64,000 bases of DNA from Cycas panzhihuaensis. Lineage: Eukaryota > Cycadophyta. The notes below the pieces were generated by a model, which made no database searches, was not told the DNA's origin, and saw only the letters and a program-made list of their open reading frames with translations. Each line of letters starts with the position of its first letter. The stretch's first letter is position 1. The stretch is taken from NCBI GenBank assembly GCA_023213395.1, contig CM041465.1, positions 231,391,741-231,455,740 of the forward strand, in the 5' to 3' direction. Shown in pieces: positions 25,587-37,305 of this stretch. A program made the translations under genes and the position numbers.

Positions 25587-27480
25587 ATGGTCATAATACC
25601 TGCCCTAATTGAATCAATCTTGCTTAGCCTAGAGAAGCAGGTGGAAGAAGAGGAAAGTCCAAAAGAAGATACTCTAAAGGGGGAAGTGGGAACCCTAGGG
25701 AAGGGGGAAGGAGTAAGTGTGGACTCTACTCTGAAGGACCTGAGTGACCATGAGGAAAAGGCAGAGGAAGGTCCCTTGGCATATTAGGAGAATCAGTTAA
25801 CACGACAATTGTTTGAGGACTCGCTAGATAAGGGATATGAGTAGTCGTTTCTGATTATAGCCCCTCTGATAGTGCAAATATTGAGGGTTATAGAGTTAAT
25901 TCATTTGAAAACACCCTTTACAAATCCATTATTTGGAAAAGGGAATGGTAAGGAGAAAAGTCCATTGAAAATACCTCTAAAGGGGATAATAGAAGAAAAA
26001 CGTGCACCTCGAAGAGCAAATTACCCCACTGACATTGTTACTAGGGGGAAGGATATCACCAAGTAGCCAGAAGATGGCAGACTATAGAGAATTTGGAAGA
26101 CTTGTATTTGATAATATTTTAGATGTTGGTGAGCACGTATATCTATTTCAAAACCTAGTGAATTTGAAAAGGATAATGGATGAGGATAAAATCAAGGTGA
26201 GATTCACATACTCATTGTAAGGTGTTCTTATCACATGGTACAAGCAATTAGGCCTAGCAAAGACATGGGAAGATAGTAGAGGTAGTAGAGTTAACTCTTA
26301 GGGAGGTGAAGCAAAGGCCAGGAGAATTGATTTTAACATACATAAGCAAAATAGATATTATAGCAACAAATATGACAAAAGGGGAGAAAATTATGGATTA
26401 TAATATGAGGAGCTATTTTGTCAATGGGTTGAATTCAAAATTATGGGCCGCAATCGCAACCCACCCTCACAAATCATACTAGCATGCACCAGAGTTGGCA
26501 TTGGATTTGAGAAGGAGATTGAAACTAAAAGTGCAGGGCATGATCCCTTATTGTTCAGATTACAAGAGAAGATGCAAGAATTGAGAAATCAAAGCCTTAA
26601 CGAACTTTGCCTCTAAATGATAAAAATAGAAGAAACTTCAGAAGTAGAAAACTTAAGGAAGTAAGTGGTCAGGTTGAAACTACAAGGGCAAAAACCCTAA
26701 GATTTCGAGGAAGAAAAAGTTGCAAAATATATAGGGAAGGAACCCTTAGTAGAGAAATGGTGTCACATTTATGATGAAGGTTCACACTCCACTAAGGAAT
26801 GTGATATGAACACAAAGGGAAAGAAACAAAACTCTTGGTGTCACATTTGTGACCTTGATAACCATAATACCAAGAATTGTAATTTTAATGCATGAAGGAA
26901 AAATTTAAGAGGCAAAGGTCGAGGTAAAGGAACTAACTTGATTAGGATCGTTTACACAATCCACACGGCACTAGAACCTCCAATTGGAAGATGTTTAGTA
27001 TGCCTGGAATTTGGGCATTGGAAGTTAGAGCGCCTAGTGGCGAATGCCCATTCATATGCAAAAATTGTGGGCTAAGTACCCAACTAACATAGGATTGTAA
27101 GGGTAAAGGAAAAGCTATAAATGTAATGTTTATAGTGCTCAATTCTCCGAAAAATGTGAATTTACAAACAAAAAACAAAAAGGGGAAAGCAAAAGTAGAA
27201 GATGACTAACCCAATGCCAAAATAGAAATTGATAGACTTGCGTTAGCAAAGAAGGCATTAGAGGATGTTTCTTGGGAAGAGGCGGCGAAATCATTGCCAC
27301 TGGGGAAACTTGAGATTAAACAAGTTTACAAGAGGAAAAACAAGGTCAGGGGACCAAACGAAACCTCAAGAATAAGAGAATCTAGGAGTTGCCAAACAAA
27401 ACAAGCAAAGAATCAATCTAGTCCTACATTGAAGGCAAATGATCTATTTAAAGGACTACCGAGAGAAGATATTCCATGAA
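25587..27480 (+). pseudogene. Gag of gypsy element G
   Basis: The N-terminal part is an acidic low-complexity segment (EKQVEEEESPKEDTLKGE). The gag core has NLKRIMDEDKIKVRFTYSL and ITWYKQL near 26150-26250. Near 26757-26885 there are two knuckle-like motifs: a damaged C..Y one and CHICDLDNHNTKNC. A third Cys pair, CLVCLEFGHW, lies near 27000. Many stops interrupt the frame. Confidence 0.7.
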
Positions 27481-27543
27481 TGCTCATGGTAATGGAAAAC
27501 CTAGTGAAATAATTACAATTAACGATCCCTCTAGAACAAGTGA

Positions 27544-28163
27544 TTGAGTGGAATATTACAACCAACAAAGATATCAAAGAATCTCAACAAAATCAAACCA
27601 TCATGCTACATCAATGCTTTAGTCACTATTAGAATTCTAGGAGAGACATTTCACAATGTGATTGTGGATGGAGGTGCCATAGTAAACGTTCTACCAATAG
27701 TCATATGGAAGAAATTGGGAAGCCCTAAATTAATGCCCATCAATTATCCTCTCAAATTGGCAAATGAGTTGGTGAAATTGATGGGGTGTCGTCTTGATAT
27801 CAAGGTGAATGTGGTCGGAATTGTAGTGCTAGTGGATTTTACAATTGTGGAAATTATTAAAAACATGGTCACTTATCCAACTTTGTTAGGATTCCATGGT
27901 TATACCAAAAACAATGCGTACAAAGCTGGAAGGATATGACATTCACCTTGATCAATGAAGGTAATGAGAAAGTATTGCCTATGTTGAATAAAGGGAAGCA
28001 TATGGTGGAAGTGGTATCTGATGACGCCTCTAGCACCATAATAGCCAATGAAAAAACATCCTCTACATTCAACGAAGTGAATCTCTATCATACTGTGGAA
28101 GACATCAACACTATGAATAATGCGGAAGAATACAAGTCAAACTACTACAGAGAACTTCATTAA
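27544..28163 (+). pseudogene. Aspartic protease of gypsy element G
   Basis: An open frame of 131 codons carries VTIRILGETFHNVIVDGGAI, in which the catalytic DSGA is DGGA, then VVGIVVLVDFTIVEII and YPTLLGFHGYTKNNAY. A frameshift leads into 27936-28163 (LPMLNKGKHMVEVV). RT, RNase H and integrase do not follow, so G is a gag-protease-only copy, either deleted or non-autonomous. Confidence 0.75.
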
Positions 28164-28696
28164 AAAAGTTTTGTGATGAAGAAAGAACAAAGAATATGAT
28201 CAACGATTGGATGAGGGAGTCCCATGAGGCGGATCCCCCTCTTTTTGTTGTAATCTACTTTTAATATGTACTTCAATTGACACTAATAAAATAAACAATC
28301 ATTTTGAGTACATTAATAATGCAAAAAAATTAGGTAGTTAGGATATGAATGAACCCTCCTTCACTGTATATTTAATAAAAAACCCTAGAAATAGGATACA
28401 AGTTAAATTACAAGTGAACCCCCATTTTCTACCCATAACCCTAGCCCCCTTCCTAGCTCTAACCTTAGTTGATCTGGTTCAAAAGATCTAGGCAATCTTC
28501 TTCCAAACCCTACCTCTCCCTCCCCCCAGGACTCGAAATCTGTGGTGGGACCCCTCCCTTTTCCTTACCTGTTCTTGAGGAAACTAGTTCCTCAACCTCC
28601 TCTCTTGAGGCATATCAACCAAGTGAGGATCATATGGAAAACCATCCTATGGACTTATGGTGGGACGTATCCTCTCATAAGTGCGCCTTGAGATAG
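28164..28696. other. Unassigned DNA between G and H
   Basis: AT-rich up to about 28400, then a CT-rich stretch (28440-28540). No coding similarity. It may be the G 3' end or part of the H LTR. Confidence 0.4.
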
Positions 28697-29076
28697 TAGA
28701 AAAATGACAATCGCAACCATTTCGTTCTGTCTAATAGGGCAAACAAATTAATAGAGAATCTCACAAGAACACAAGAGCACCAAATGATCATCAAAATAGA
28801 GAGTATCACAGGACAATTTTTATAAAAAGTTATATCAAGCTAACCATCATTTACAATCTATGACCCTTATATAGACAAAAGAGGGTCTTTCACATGCAAT
28901 CCTATTAGTGGCCTAAGCGGCCTTACATTCAATTGGACGGCATAGCGGCCTTTCATACCACTGGCCAACTTATCGGCTCATGCACGAAGTTCCATAATTA
29001 ACCTTATCTCTTAACCTCTTGATAGCTCTCCGTATAATAGTGTTTTGCATAACTTAGCGAGATGAGTTATGTAACA
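28697..29076 (-). repeat. 3' LTR of gypsy H
   Basis: On the minus strand it begins TGTTACATAACTCATC, directly after the polypurine tract CTCAAGGGAGGGGACC. It contains a TATATAAGGGTC box (+ strand near 28867). The far end is an estimate because no second copy is available. Confidence 0.65.
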
Positions 29077-30240
29077 GGTCCCCTCCCTTGAGATGCTAAG
29101 TCCTTAGGCATGTGAGATGCAGGTGCTTTTTGATAAAATCATCGGATTCCCAAGTTGGCTTCATCCGAGTTAAAGTTTGTCCACTGTATTAAATATTTCA
29201 AAATGGACCGATTCTAGAGACGGCATTGTCTGCTAGCCAGTATATGCTTTGGAGGTACGAACAAGGTTTGCTCTTCATCCAGAATTGGAAGGGTTGTCTG
29301 GGGGACATAGGTTTTGCTTAGACACTTTCGAAGACAAGATACGTGAAAAACATTATGGATGTTGGTGGTGGGGGGAAGGTCGAGAGCATATGCAACATCA
29401 CCAATACGTTTAAGGACTTTACAGGAGCCATAATATCGAGTGCTAAGTTTGTGGTTCTTATGATGGCGAAGGGATTGTTGCTTATAAGGTTGGAGACAAA
29501 GGAATACAAGATCATCAATATTGAAGGAACGATCATAATAGTGGCAGTTTGCTAATTGTTTCACTCGATTCTGGGCCATGGATAGGTTTTGTTTAAGGGT
29601 GTGGAGAATTTGGTTCATATGTTGTAGTTTTTGTTGTACTATTGCCATGCGAAGGTTGGTAGCTAAGGTGTGGTGGGACGACGGGGGATATCCATAAACA
29701 ACCAAAATTGGAGACATTCCAATGGCTGAATGATGTGAGGAGTTATACCAATACTCAGTAAGGGCTAGCCATGATGTCCATTTAGACCAGTGGTTAGATG
29801 CAAAGCAACGTAAGTAGGTCTCCAGAGTTTTGTTAAGGACCTCGGATTGGCCATCGATCTGTGGATGGTATGCCGAACTCATATTGAATGATGTTCCTGA
29901 TGCGCGAAATAGCTCCTGCCAAAAGGAGCTAGTGAATTTAGGGTCGCGGTACGATAGTGGATGGAAAACGGTGTAAACAAAATATTGTCTAGAGGTAAAT
30001 ATTAGCGATATGTGGAGCCTTATAGGTTGTGTGAATAGGTAAGAAGTGGGCATATTTTGTCAACCTATCTATGACTACTAAAATAGAGTAAGATCCGATA
30101 GATAGTGGTAAGCCTGTTATAAAGTCCATGGTAATATCTTACCATTTACCTTATGGGATGTGCAACGATTGAAGGAGGCCTGGTTGGGGTTTCATATCGG
30201 CTTTGTTACGTTGGCATATGTCACATTTAGAGACAAAGGG
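29077..30240 (-). pseudogene. Integrase and chromodomain of gypsy H
   Basis: A 279-codon minus frame (29214-30053) holds YRDPKFTSSFWQELF, SSAYHPQIDGQSEVLNKTLE, YNSSHHSAIGMSP, the GPY/F region (LSTRYYGSCKVLKRIG) and HNVFHVSCLRKC. Past a stop, a chromodomain-like tail (NRSILKYLIQWTNF) continues toward 29110. It is homologous to E but clearly a different family. Confidence 0.88.
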
Positions 30241-30670
30241 TAAGGATGGTGGATTTCATTTTTCGCCAAAAGAAGTCAGAACATATCCTATGATAAGTTT
30301 TATTGAAACCAGAATGACCACCAAGAGGGGAAGAATGATATTCTGATAAAATTCGTGGAATAAAAGCTGAGTGGGGATGTACGAATATGCGATTTTGGTA
30401 TAAGAGAAGATTATTATGGATGGACCAATCCTTATGAGTGTGGACCTTATTAGCCCATTGTGAGAAATCTGGTTGGGATTGGTTAGCCGTGGCTAAGTCC
30501 TGTATCCATGTCAGTTGTTGGGAAGAAATGGCATGAATGATGGGGTCCTCAGTGTGATAGGTGTTATCGTCAAGTGTAGGGGAAGGTAGCTTCAAGAGAG
30601 CATCTGCCACAATGTTACCTTTCCTCTTTTTATATGTGATTGTAAAGTAAAAAACTTAGAGGCGGTCGAC
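30227..30670 (-). pseudogene. RNase H tail and integrase zinc region of gypsy H
   Basis: The minus frame begins MADALLKLPSP (ADALSR-type RNase H end). It has LGGHSGFNKTYHRICSDFFW, the HHCC domain of integrase, before the frame is lost near 30230. Confidence 0.82.
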
Positions 30671-31860
30671 CTATTTAGCCTGCTCTTCCAAGAGGACCGG
30701 TTGATCTAGTAAGTGGCGAAGGCTATGATGATCAGTGAGGATAGTAAATTTAGAACCAAGTAGATACTGTCGCCATTTGTCAACAGCGTGGAGGATGGCC
30801 TGCATTTCTTTTTGATAGGTAGACAATCTACACTCATGATCTTTGAGTTTTTGACTTTCAAAGGCAATGGGGTGGAAGTCCTGCATTAAGACTGCACCCA
30901 ATCCAAACCCAGAGGTATCGCATTCTAATTGGAAAGGCCGAGTAAAGTTAGGAGAGGCCAAAACCAGGGTAGTTGTCATGACCTCCTTTAGATGGAGGAA
31001 GGCCTCATTGGCTGAGGGAGACCATTGGAGGGAATCCTTCCAAATTAAGTGAGTGAAAGGGGTGGTTAGTGTGGCATATTTTCGAACGAACCAGCGATAG
31101 AATTTGGTAAGCCCTAGGAAAGCCCGCAATTGGGTTAGGGTTTTTGGGGTTGGCCAATTAGTGATGATAGAGATTTTATCGGGATCCACTCGAACCCCTA
31201 CAAAGGATATAATATGACTAAGGTATTGTAGTTCCGATTTCCCAAACTCACATTTGGAGAGTTTAGCATATAGTTTATTCTTAGTCAGGATTTGAAGGAC
31301 TGCTTCTAGATGTGGAATGTGAGCAGGCATGTTTGAGCTATAGATAAGAATATCGTCGAAGAAGGCGATGACAAATTTTCGCAGGGATGGGGAAAAGATC
31401 TTGTTCATGAGGGCCTGAAAGGTAGCCAGAGCATTACATAGGCCAAAGGGCATGACCTGGAACTCAAAGTGGCCATGGTGGGTTCAGAAAGTCGTTTCAT
31501 GTTGATCCTCTAGCAAGATAGGGACTTGGTAATATTCTAACTGTAAATTGAGTTTGGTAAAAATTGCAGCACCATGGATCTCATCTAACATGTCATCGAT
31601 TCGTGGTGTGGGGAACTTGTTTTTTATGGTGATTTTGTTGAGCGCACGATAGTCAATGCAACGTTAGAAAGAGCCATCCTTTTTGCGAACTAAAATAATG
31701 GGTGCCGCATACAGGCTTTTACTAGGTTGGATGATGCCCATGTCCAACAATTCCCTCGTGAATTTTTCAATTTCATTTTTTTGGAAATAGGGGTTCCTAT
31801 ATGGTTGAAGGCTAATCGGGTCATGTGAACTTTGTAACTCAATAGTATGATAACAACCTC
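30671..31860 (-). pseudogene. Reverse transcriptase / RNase H of gypsy H
   Basis: A 260-codon minus frame (30671-31453) starts MPFGLCNALATFQALMN, has the catalytic FFDDILIYS and LQYLSHIIS, and RNase H landmarks FQLECDTSGFGLGAVLMQD and LTDHHSLRHLL. The upstream RT segment (31454-31860) is present but broken by stops (the VDYR and PTPRIDDML-type motifs can be read in pieces). Confidence 0.88.
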
Positions 31861-32640
31861 AATTGGGCTGGGGGCTGGCAGGTAACAGAGCAAATACAGA
31901 TTGGTATCGGTCCAATACTTGTTGGATATTGGGGTGAATACCTGAAGGGACCTGGATATGGTTGAGACGAACGATGTATCCTATGTTACCGTTGAGTTGT
32001 TGACGTATTCGGGTGGGTGAGCTTACTTTGTTTGGGGGGGCTTGTATCCCATAAAGTTTATATGAGCGGCCTATGTGATCTTTGAATGTAATGAATAGGG
32101 CCGTGGGTGAGTTATTGGTGCTATAAGTTCCTAGAGTCTGGAGCCATTGTATGCCAAGAATTGCATTTGACCCACCTATGGATAGGGCATAAAAATCAGA
32201 GATAAGGGTATATGAGCCAATGTGAACTGTGAGGTTTTTGATTGTTCTTGCACAATGAAGGGTGTGATGACCAGGTAAGGAGCAGGTAAAGCCTATTTTA
32301 GGTTCTATGTAAAGATTCAACTGTCGAGCAATGGAGATATTGATGAAATTTAGTGACGCGCCACCGTCGATTAAAATGGTAATTGGGGTTTTTCAAAGTA
32401 TTCCTTTGACTCAGAGCGGTTCAGGACATGTGGTGAAGGTAATGATTGATAAGGAAACTTCAGGTTCGAGATTTGGAGGCAACTCGTTAGTAGGGTGGTC
32501 TTGGGGTTCATCATCATAGTCGTGCTCGGTCTCAGGGTCATTCTTCAAAGATAAGTCAGGGTCAATTGTGAAGACCATCTTCTTGGCTTACCGTGACCAG
32601 AGGTCCATTTTTCAGAACATAGGCCGGGGGGTGCGGGGGG
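31859..32640 (-). pseudogene. Protease and gag end of gypsy H, truncated
   Basis: The minus frame 31859-32320 has DFYALSIGGSNAILGIQWLQTLG, the second half of a gypsy protease. The active-site region is degraded near 32330-32400 (LIDGGAS-like, read with breaks). Upstream acidic gag tail sequence runs to about 32600 and stops at the LTR of I. 5' LTR and most of gag are absent. Confidence 0.75.
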
Positions 32641-32643
32641 ATT

Positions 32644-33057
32644 TGATACAAATACCCTAGATTCTACGGTTGAGATTTAGGTTTTGGATGTTCCTCTCAT
32701 GTAGCCCATTTTAGGGCTTTTCTTATTATGTTGTAATGTAATGCAATGTATGGTGAAGAGGGCGGCTGCTGGTTGTTGTTCCTGAGAGCATTCTGTAACT
32801 GAGATGTACTGTTTCTCCATTCTATAGCAATAAAGATCGATACCTTTCCTGTGTGGATGTTTCCCTAGCACACTGCTAGGGTTTTACCATGTTATATCGG
32901 GTGCATACGTGATGTTTGGTTTTCATTTTCATGTTATTGGATAATCTCTGATTTTAGAACTTGCATGTAATTTTAAGTTTCAATTTCTGTAACTAGTTGT
33001 AATAATGCAATAGATCTTGGCGGCGGTTAAAAGGTTTGGGACCGTGTATTCTCAACA
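32644..33057 (+). repeat. 5' LTR of copia I
   Basis: 414 bases beginning TGATACAAATACCC and ending GTATTCTCAACA, followed by AG and the primer site. It abuts the truncated end of gypsy H. The left boundary is inferred from the TG and from where H similarity ends. Confidence 0.65.
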
Positions 33058-33059
33058 AG

Positions 33060-33072
33060 TGGTATCAGAGCC
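33060..33072 (+). promoter_or_regulatory. Primer-binding site of copia I
   Basis: TGGTATCAGAGCC is a perfect complement to the plant initiator tRNA-Met 3' end. Confidence 0.92.
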
Positions 33073-33129
33073 ACTCTTTTTCTTGCAGCGAGTTTGTGAA
33101 GGTTTTGGTGTCGCCTTTTCTACACCAAA

Positions 33130-33890
33130 TGGCGAAACTAACAGGTGCAAAGTTCGAGGTGGAGAAATTCAATGGCAAGAATAACTTCGAGTTGTGGAAG
33201 TTAAAAGCGTATGATATTCTTGTATAGCAGGGTTTGTACAAAGCCCTTGCAGGCAAATCGAAGAAACCCGCAAGGATGGACGATGATGAATGGGATGATT
33301 TAGACAAAAAGGAACTTAGCACAATACGATTGTGCTTGGCGGATGAAGTTTTGTTTAAAATCGCAGGGGAACAGACAACAGCAGGATTATGGACCCGGTT
33401 GGAAGGCCTGTATATGACCAAATCGATGTGAATCGAATCTACCTGAAGAGGCAACTGTACTCGTTACGGATGAAGGAAGGTACAAAAATTGCTGACCATT
33501 TAAATGTTTTCAATACTCTTATTTGTCAATTGACTAGTATCGATGTTAAAATTGAGGATGAGGACAAGGTCATTACCATTATGCTCATTAGTCAATCACG
33601 GGATAATATTGTCACCTCAATTAGTTTTAGCACTACAGATGAATTGGAATATGATTATGTTGTGAGTGCTTTGCTAATGGAAGAAGTGCGGAGGAAGTCT
33701 AGTCTTGAAACCTCCACACCAGAAGCCATGATGAAGGGGTAGAACGTTTGAGAGAGGACAAAACTCGTGGATACATCGAGGTCCAAGCCAAAGAGCAAAA
33801 AGAGTAAGCTCAGGTGTTGGCATTGTAATAAGACCGGTCACCTCAAGAAGGATTGTTACAAAAGGAAAGAGTTCTAGAAAAAGGAAGATC
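33130..33890 (+). pseudogene. Gag of copia I (Tnt1/Tork-like)
   Basis: ATG at 33130 opens MAKLTGAKFEVEKFNGKNNF, with LWKLKAYDILV before an in-frame TAG. Then come STIRLCLADEVLF, YLKRQLYSLRMKEGTKI and the zinc knuckle CWHCNKTGHLKKDC (near 33816-33857). The order and the words are those of Tnt1/Tork-lineage copia gags. Frames change near 33425. Confidence 0.85.
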
Positions 33891-33910
33891 CTGCCAAGGA
33901 GGCGAATCAG

Positions 33911-34697
33911 GTGGAGTCAAATCAAGGTATGGATGATGATGTCTTGGTCACTTGTAATGTTTCTCATTATCACCATGACTGGTTATTAGATTCAGGTGCT
34001 TCGCACCACATGTGTCCACATAAGAGTTGGTTCTCATCATACCAACCTCTTGATGGTGGTGGTGTGCTTATGGGAAACAAAGTTTCTTATAAGACAGTGG
34101 GCATTGGTAGCATTAGAATTAAGATGTTCGATGGGGTAGTTAGAACATTAACCGAGGTTAGACATGTACCTGATTTCAAAAGGAATCTGATTTTCTTGGG
34201 TGAATTAGATTCGGGTGGTTTTAAGCATACAGGTCATGAAGGAGTCCTAAAGTTGTCAAAGGGCTCCTTGGTTGTTATGAAAGCCTTAAAGAAAGGAAAT
34301 CTTTACATTTTAGTGGGAAGTACAGATGTTAGCCAAGCCACAACACAAAAGCTCAGAAGATCCAAACCTATGGCATCAGAGACTTGGGCACATGAGTGAG
34401 AGAGGACTTAAGGTGCTGATAAACCGTAAGTTGCTTCCTAACTTGCAGCTTTTAGACTTGGCTTTCTGTAAACATTGTGTTTTTGGAAAACAGTGTAGAC
34501 TCAGGTTTAAAGTAGGGAGTCACACTAGTAAAGGCGTTCTGGATTACATACATTCAGATGTATGGGGACCAACCCCTAAAATATCTTGTGGAGGATCATT
34601 GTATTTTGTCACATTTATAGATGATTACTCCAGGAAGGTATGGGTCTATTTTTTGAAAAGGAAATCTGAAGTTTTCAGTGTGTTTAAGCGGTTCAGA
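33911..34697 (+). pseudogene. Protease and front of integrase of copia I
   Basis: It contains an intact protease motif WLLDSGASHHMC and FKRNLIFLGELDSGGF. After a frameshift near 34330-34360 follow LWHQRLGHMSERGLKVL, FCKHCVFGKQ, HSDVWGPTPKIS and FIDDYSRKVWVYFLKRKS. The sequence stops at about 34697, and leader DNA of J begins without a 3' LTR for I. Confidence 0.88.
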
Positions 34698-34827
34698 TTC
34701 AGACTCGCCTTAGTCTCAGCTTTCATTCGAGGTACTTTTTGTACTCATCAGTACACTTTCTGTATCGTACAGAAATCCGTACAATAGTACGACCTAGGGT
34801 TTTGAAAATCAATTTTCTGAGTTCCTC
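34698..34827 (+). other. Leader remnant of copia J
   Basis: Leader DNA with GTACAG/GTACGA runs that also occur just before the gag of K (54430-54520). The J 5' LTR and primer site are missing at this join. Confidence 0.6.
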
Positions 34828-35906
34828 ATGGCATCTTCAGTGCTTGCCCTGTCTGACGGTGATAAATTAACTAACAACAACTATCACATTTGGAAAATCA
34901 AAATTGAGACTCTACTTAGAGCCAAAATGCCTAGCAAATTGCTATTGGAAGTGAACCAAAACCTAAAGATGCTGGGACTACTCAAACAAACTGGGAAGAA
35001 AGAGATAGTGCCAGGGTCATTATACTTAAGTTGTCAATTTTTGATTCACTTCTTATTTATGTTGAAAACCTATACTCTACTGTTAGTATATGGCAATATT
35101 TAGAAAACATGTACAGTCGAAAAAATAGAGCAAAAATAATAGCCCTAAAGGCTGAATTGTTCAATCTCCAAATGAAAGAGACTGAGACTATCATTGAATT
35201 TTTACATAAAATAATCTCTCTGAGAAACAGTCTCAATAATGCTGGTGACCCCCTCACTGAACGAGATTTGGTAGAACTTGTTATCAGTAAGTTGCCCAGA
35301 TCATTTGATGTCACAATTAATACTATCACCAATGCCAATCAATTGGCAACTATGTCTTTGGACTCTCTAACAGGACTACTCTTGCAACAAGAACAAAGAA
35401 ATAAAAGGTATGAAGATGCTGCAGATCTCGAGGACGCCTTTGCATCCAGGTTAAATCTGGGATCTAGAGGTCGAAGCAGAGGACGTGGAAGAAATACTGA
35501 GAACTATGGCTCATCACGAGGACGATGGCAAGACACAAGTAGCACATCACGAGGACGATGGCAAGACACAAGTAGCACATCACGAGGACGATGGCAAGAC
35601 TCAAGGGCAAGAGGTAGAATTATGATATGTTACAGTTGTGGTAAGACAGGTCACTTTGCCAACTCTTGTAAAGCTTTTGATAAATGTTATTATTGTGGTC
35701 AATCTGGACACTATCCATTTCAGTGTAAGAAAGTAGATACTCAGAGAGGAAAAAAACTGATGGGAAATTATAGCAAAGAGCAGACAGACAATGATGACCA
35801 AGATGAAGAAGAAGCAATAGCCTTTGTTGTTGTTCTAACAACAAATTTACAAGACAAAGAAGTTTGGTACATCGATTCTGGTGCTTCACGCCACATGAGC
35901 GGTTGA
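34828..35906 (+). pseudogene. Gag of copia J
   Basis: ATG at 34828 begins MASSVLALSDGDKLTNNNYH (compare K at 54523). A frameshift near 35030-35100 joins to a 291-codon frame with LHKIISLRNSLNNAGDPLTE. An Arg/Gly-rich stretch with three copies of SRGRWQDTSST follows. Two zinc knuckles, CYSCGKTGHFANSC and CYYCGQSGHYPFQC, precede an acidic linker. Double knuckles distinguish J and K from the single-knuckle families B, C and F here. Confidence 0.9.
35514..35606 (+). repeat. Three 33-bp in-frame repeats in J gag
   Basis: Copies start at 35514, 35547 and 35580 and are nearly identical. Each adds 11 residues (SRGRWQDTSST) to the RG-rich nucleic-acid-binding region. Confidence 0.9.
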
Positions 35907-36105
35907 GAGGAATGGTTCGAAGATTTACGGCCTTACACCGCAAATAAATCAGTGGAGCTTGGAGACAAATACTCTCTCAAAATCAAGGGAGTGGGAATAA
36001 TAGCAGTCAAAATAAAAAATAAGATAGAAAACTTAGGTGATGTCCTTCTTGTGCCGGATCTGAAAATGAATCTCCTCTCTGTTTTTCAACTGAAAAAAAG
36101 GGGAT
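35866..36105 (+). pseudogene. Protease of copia J
   Basis: The active site WYIDSGASRHMSG is intact, followed at once by TGA where K has an Arg codon (CGA to TGA). The body continues VELGDKYSLKIKGVG and LVPDLKMNLLSV. A frameshift at an A/G run near 36095-36106 separates it from integrase. Confidence 0.85.
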
Positions 36106-37300
36106 GAGTACACTCTTTGATGACAAAGGTTTCTGTTACATTTATGACATGGAAAATAATGGAAGTCTAGTTGCAAAAGGGGTTGAGTGTAATGACCTGT
36201 ACAGGTTGATGTCTCACCCCATCTTACCTGATGTAAAAGCATGTACTGCTACAAACAATAATGATAAATTATGGCACTTCAAGTATGGACATCTTCCCAT
36301 GGAAAAGCTAAAAAATATGGAAAGAAAAAATCTGGTAATTGGACTACCTCATATCACATCAAACAATTTTGTTTGTAAAAATTGTCAGTTTGGTAAACAG
36401 CATAGACTTCCTTTTCAAGAAAGCACATGGCGTGCCAAAGAAAAAATAGAGTTAGTTCACACTGATCTCTGTGGACCCATTACTCCATATTCAATTAATA
36501 GGAAAAGATACTTGGTCACTTTCATAGATGATCTCACTAGAAAAATTTGGATCTATTTTTTACATACAAAATCTGAAGTTCTCGACGCATTCAAAGAATT
36601 CAAAGTAGAAGCTGAGCTAGAGAGTAATGCCAAAATTAAGTGTATAAGATCAGATGGAGGAGGTGAATACATCTCCACATAATTTCTGGAATATTGCAAG
36701 AATAGAGGAATACGAAGACAATTCACAACTCCATACACGCCTCAATCTAATGGAGTGGCAGAGCGCAAAAATCGAGTCATTATGGAAATGGCACGAAGCA
36801 TGATACATACAAAGAACGTCTCCAAGACTTATTGGGCGGTAAGTCACAAGACAAATTGTTACCTGTTAAACAGGAGTCCAACCAAAGCAATAATTGAATC
36901 CACTCTAGAAGAAGCCTGGACAGGAAGGAAACCAGACATAAGTCACTTAAAGGTCTTTGGGAGCCAAGCATTTGTTCATATTCCAGAAAAAAAAAGAACG
37001 AAATTGGACTAAAAAAGCATTGAATGCATTATGGTGGGATACAACAAAAACTCAAAAGCATATAAGTGTATTGATCCCGTAACTAACAAAGTCTATGTAA
37101 GTCGAGATGTCATCTTCAAAGAAGAAGTCAAAGAAAAAGATAGGACTCAGATGCTTGAAATAATACCTCAAATTCCTCCGTGCAATCATACAGAAGAAGA
37201 CGAATCCAGCATTGTCACTGAAGAAACTTCAGAAGAAATCATTCATGATTCAAGCACAGAGTCAACATTAGAAAGTATCTCGTGTCGAGGGTGAAAATTT
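36104..37300 (+). pseudogene. Integrase of copia J
   Basis: It contains LWHFKYGHLPMEKLK, CKNCQFGKQ (HHCC), HTDLCGP, RSDGGGEYIST, YTPQSNGVAERKNR (D,D,E core) and VFGSQAFVHIPEKKR, then a C-terminal acidic region. The only breaks are in-frame stops at about 36680 (probably CAA to TAA), 37010 and 37293. It is one of the best-preserved integrases in the window. Confidence 0.9.
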
Positions 37301-37305
37301 AAAAA

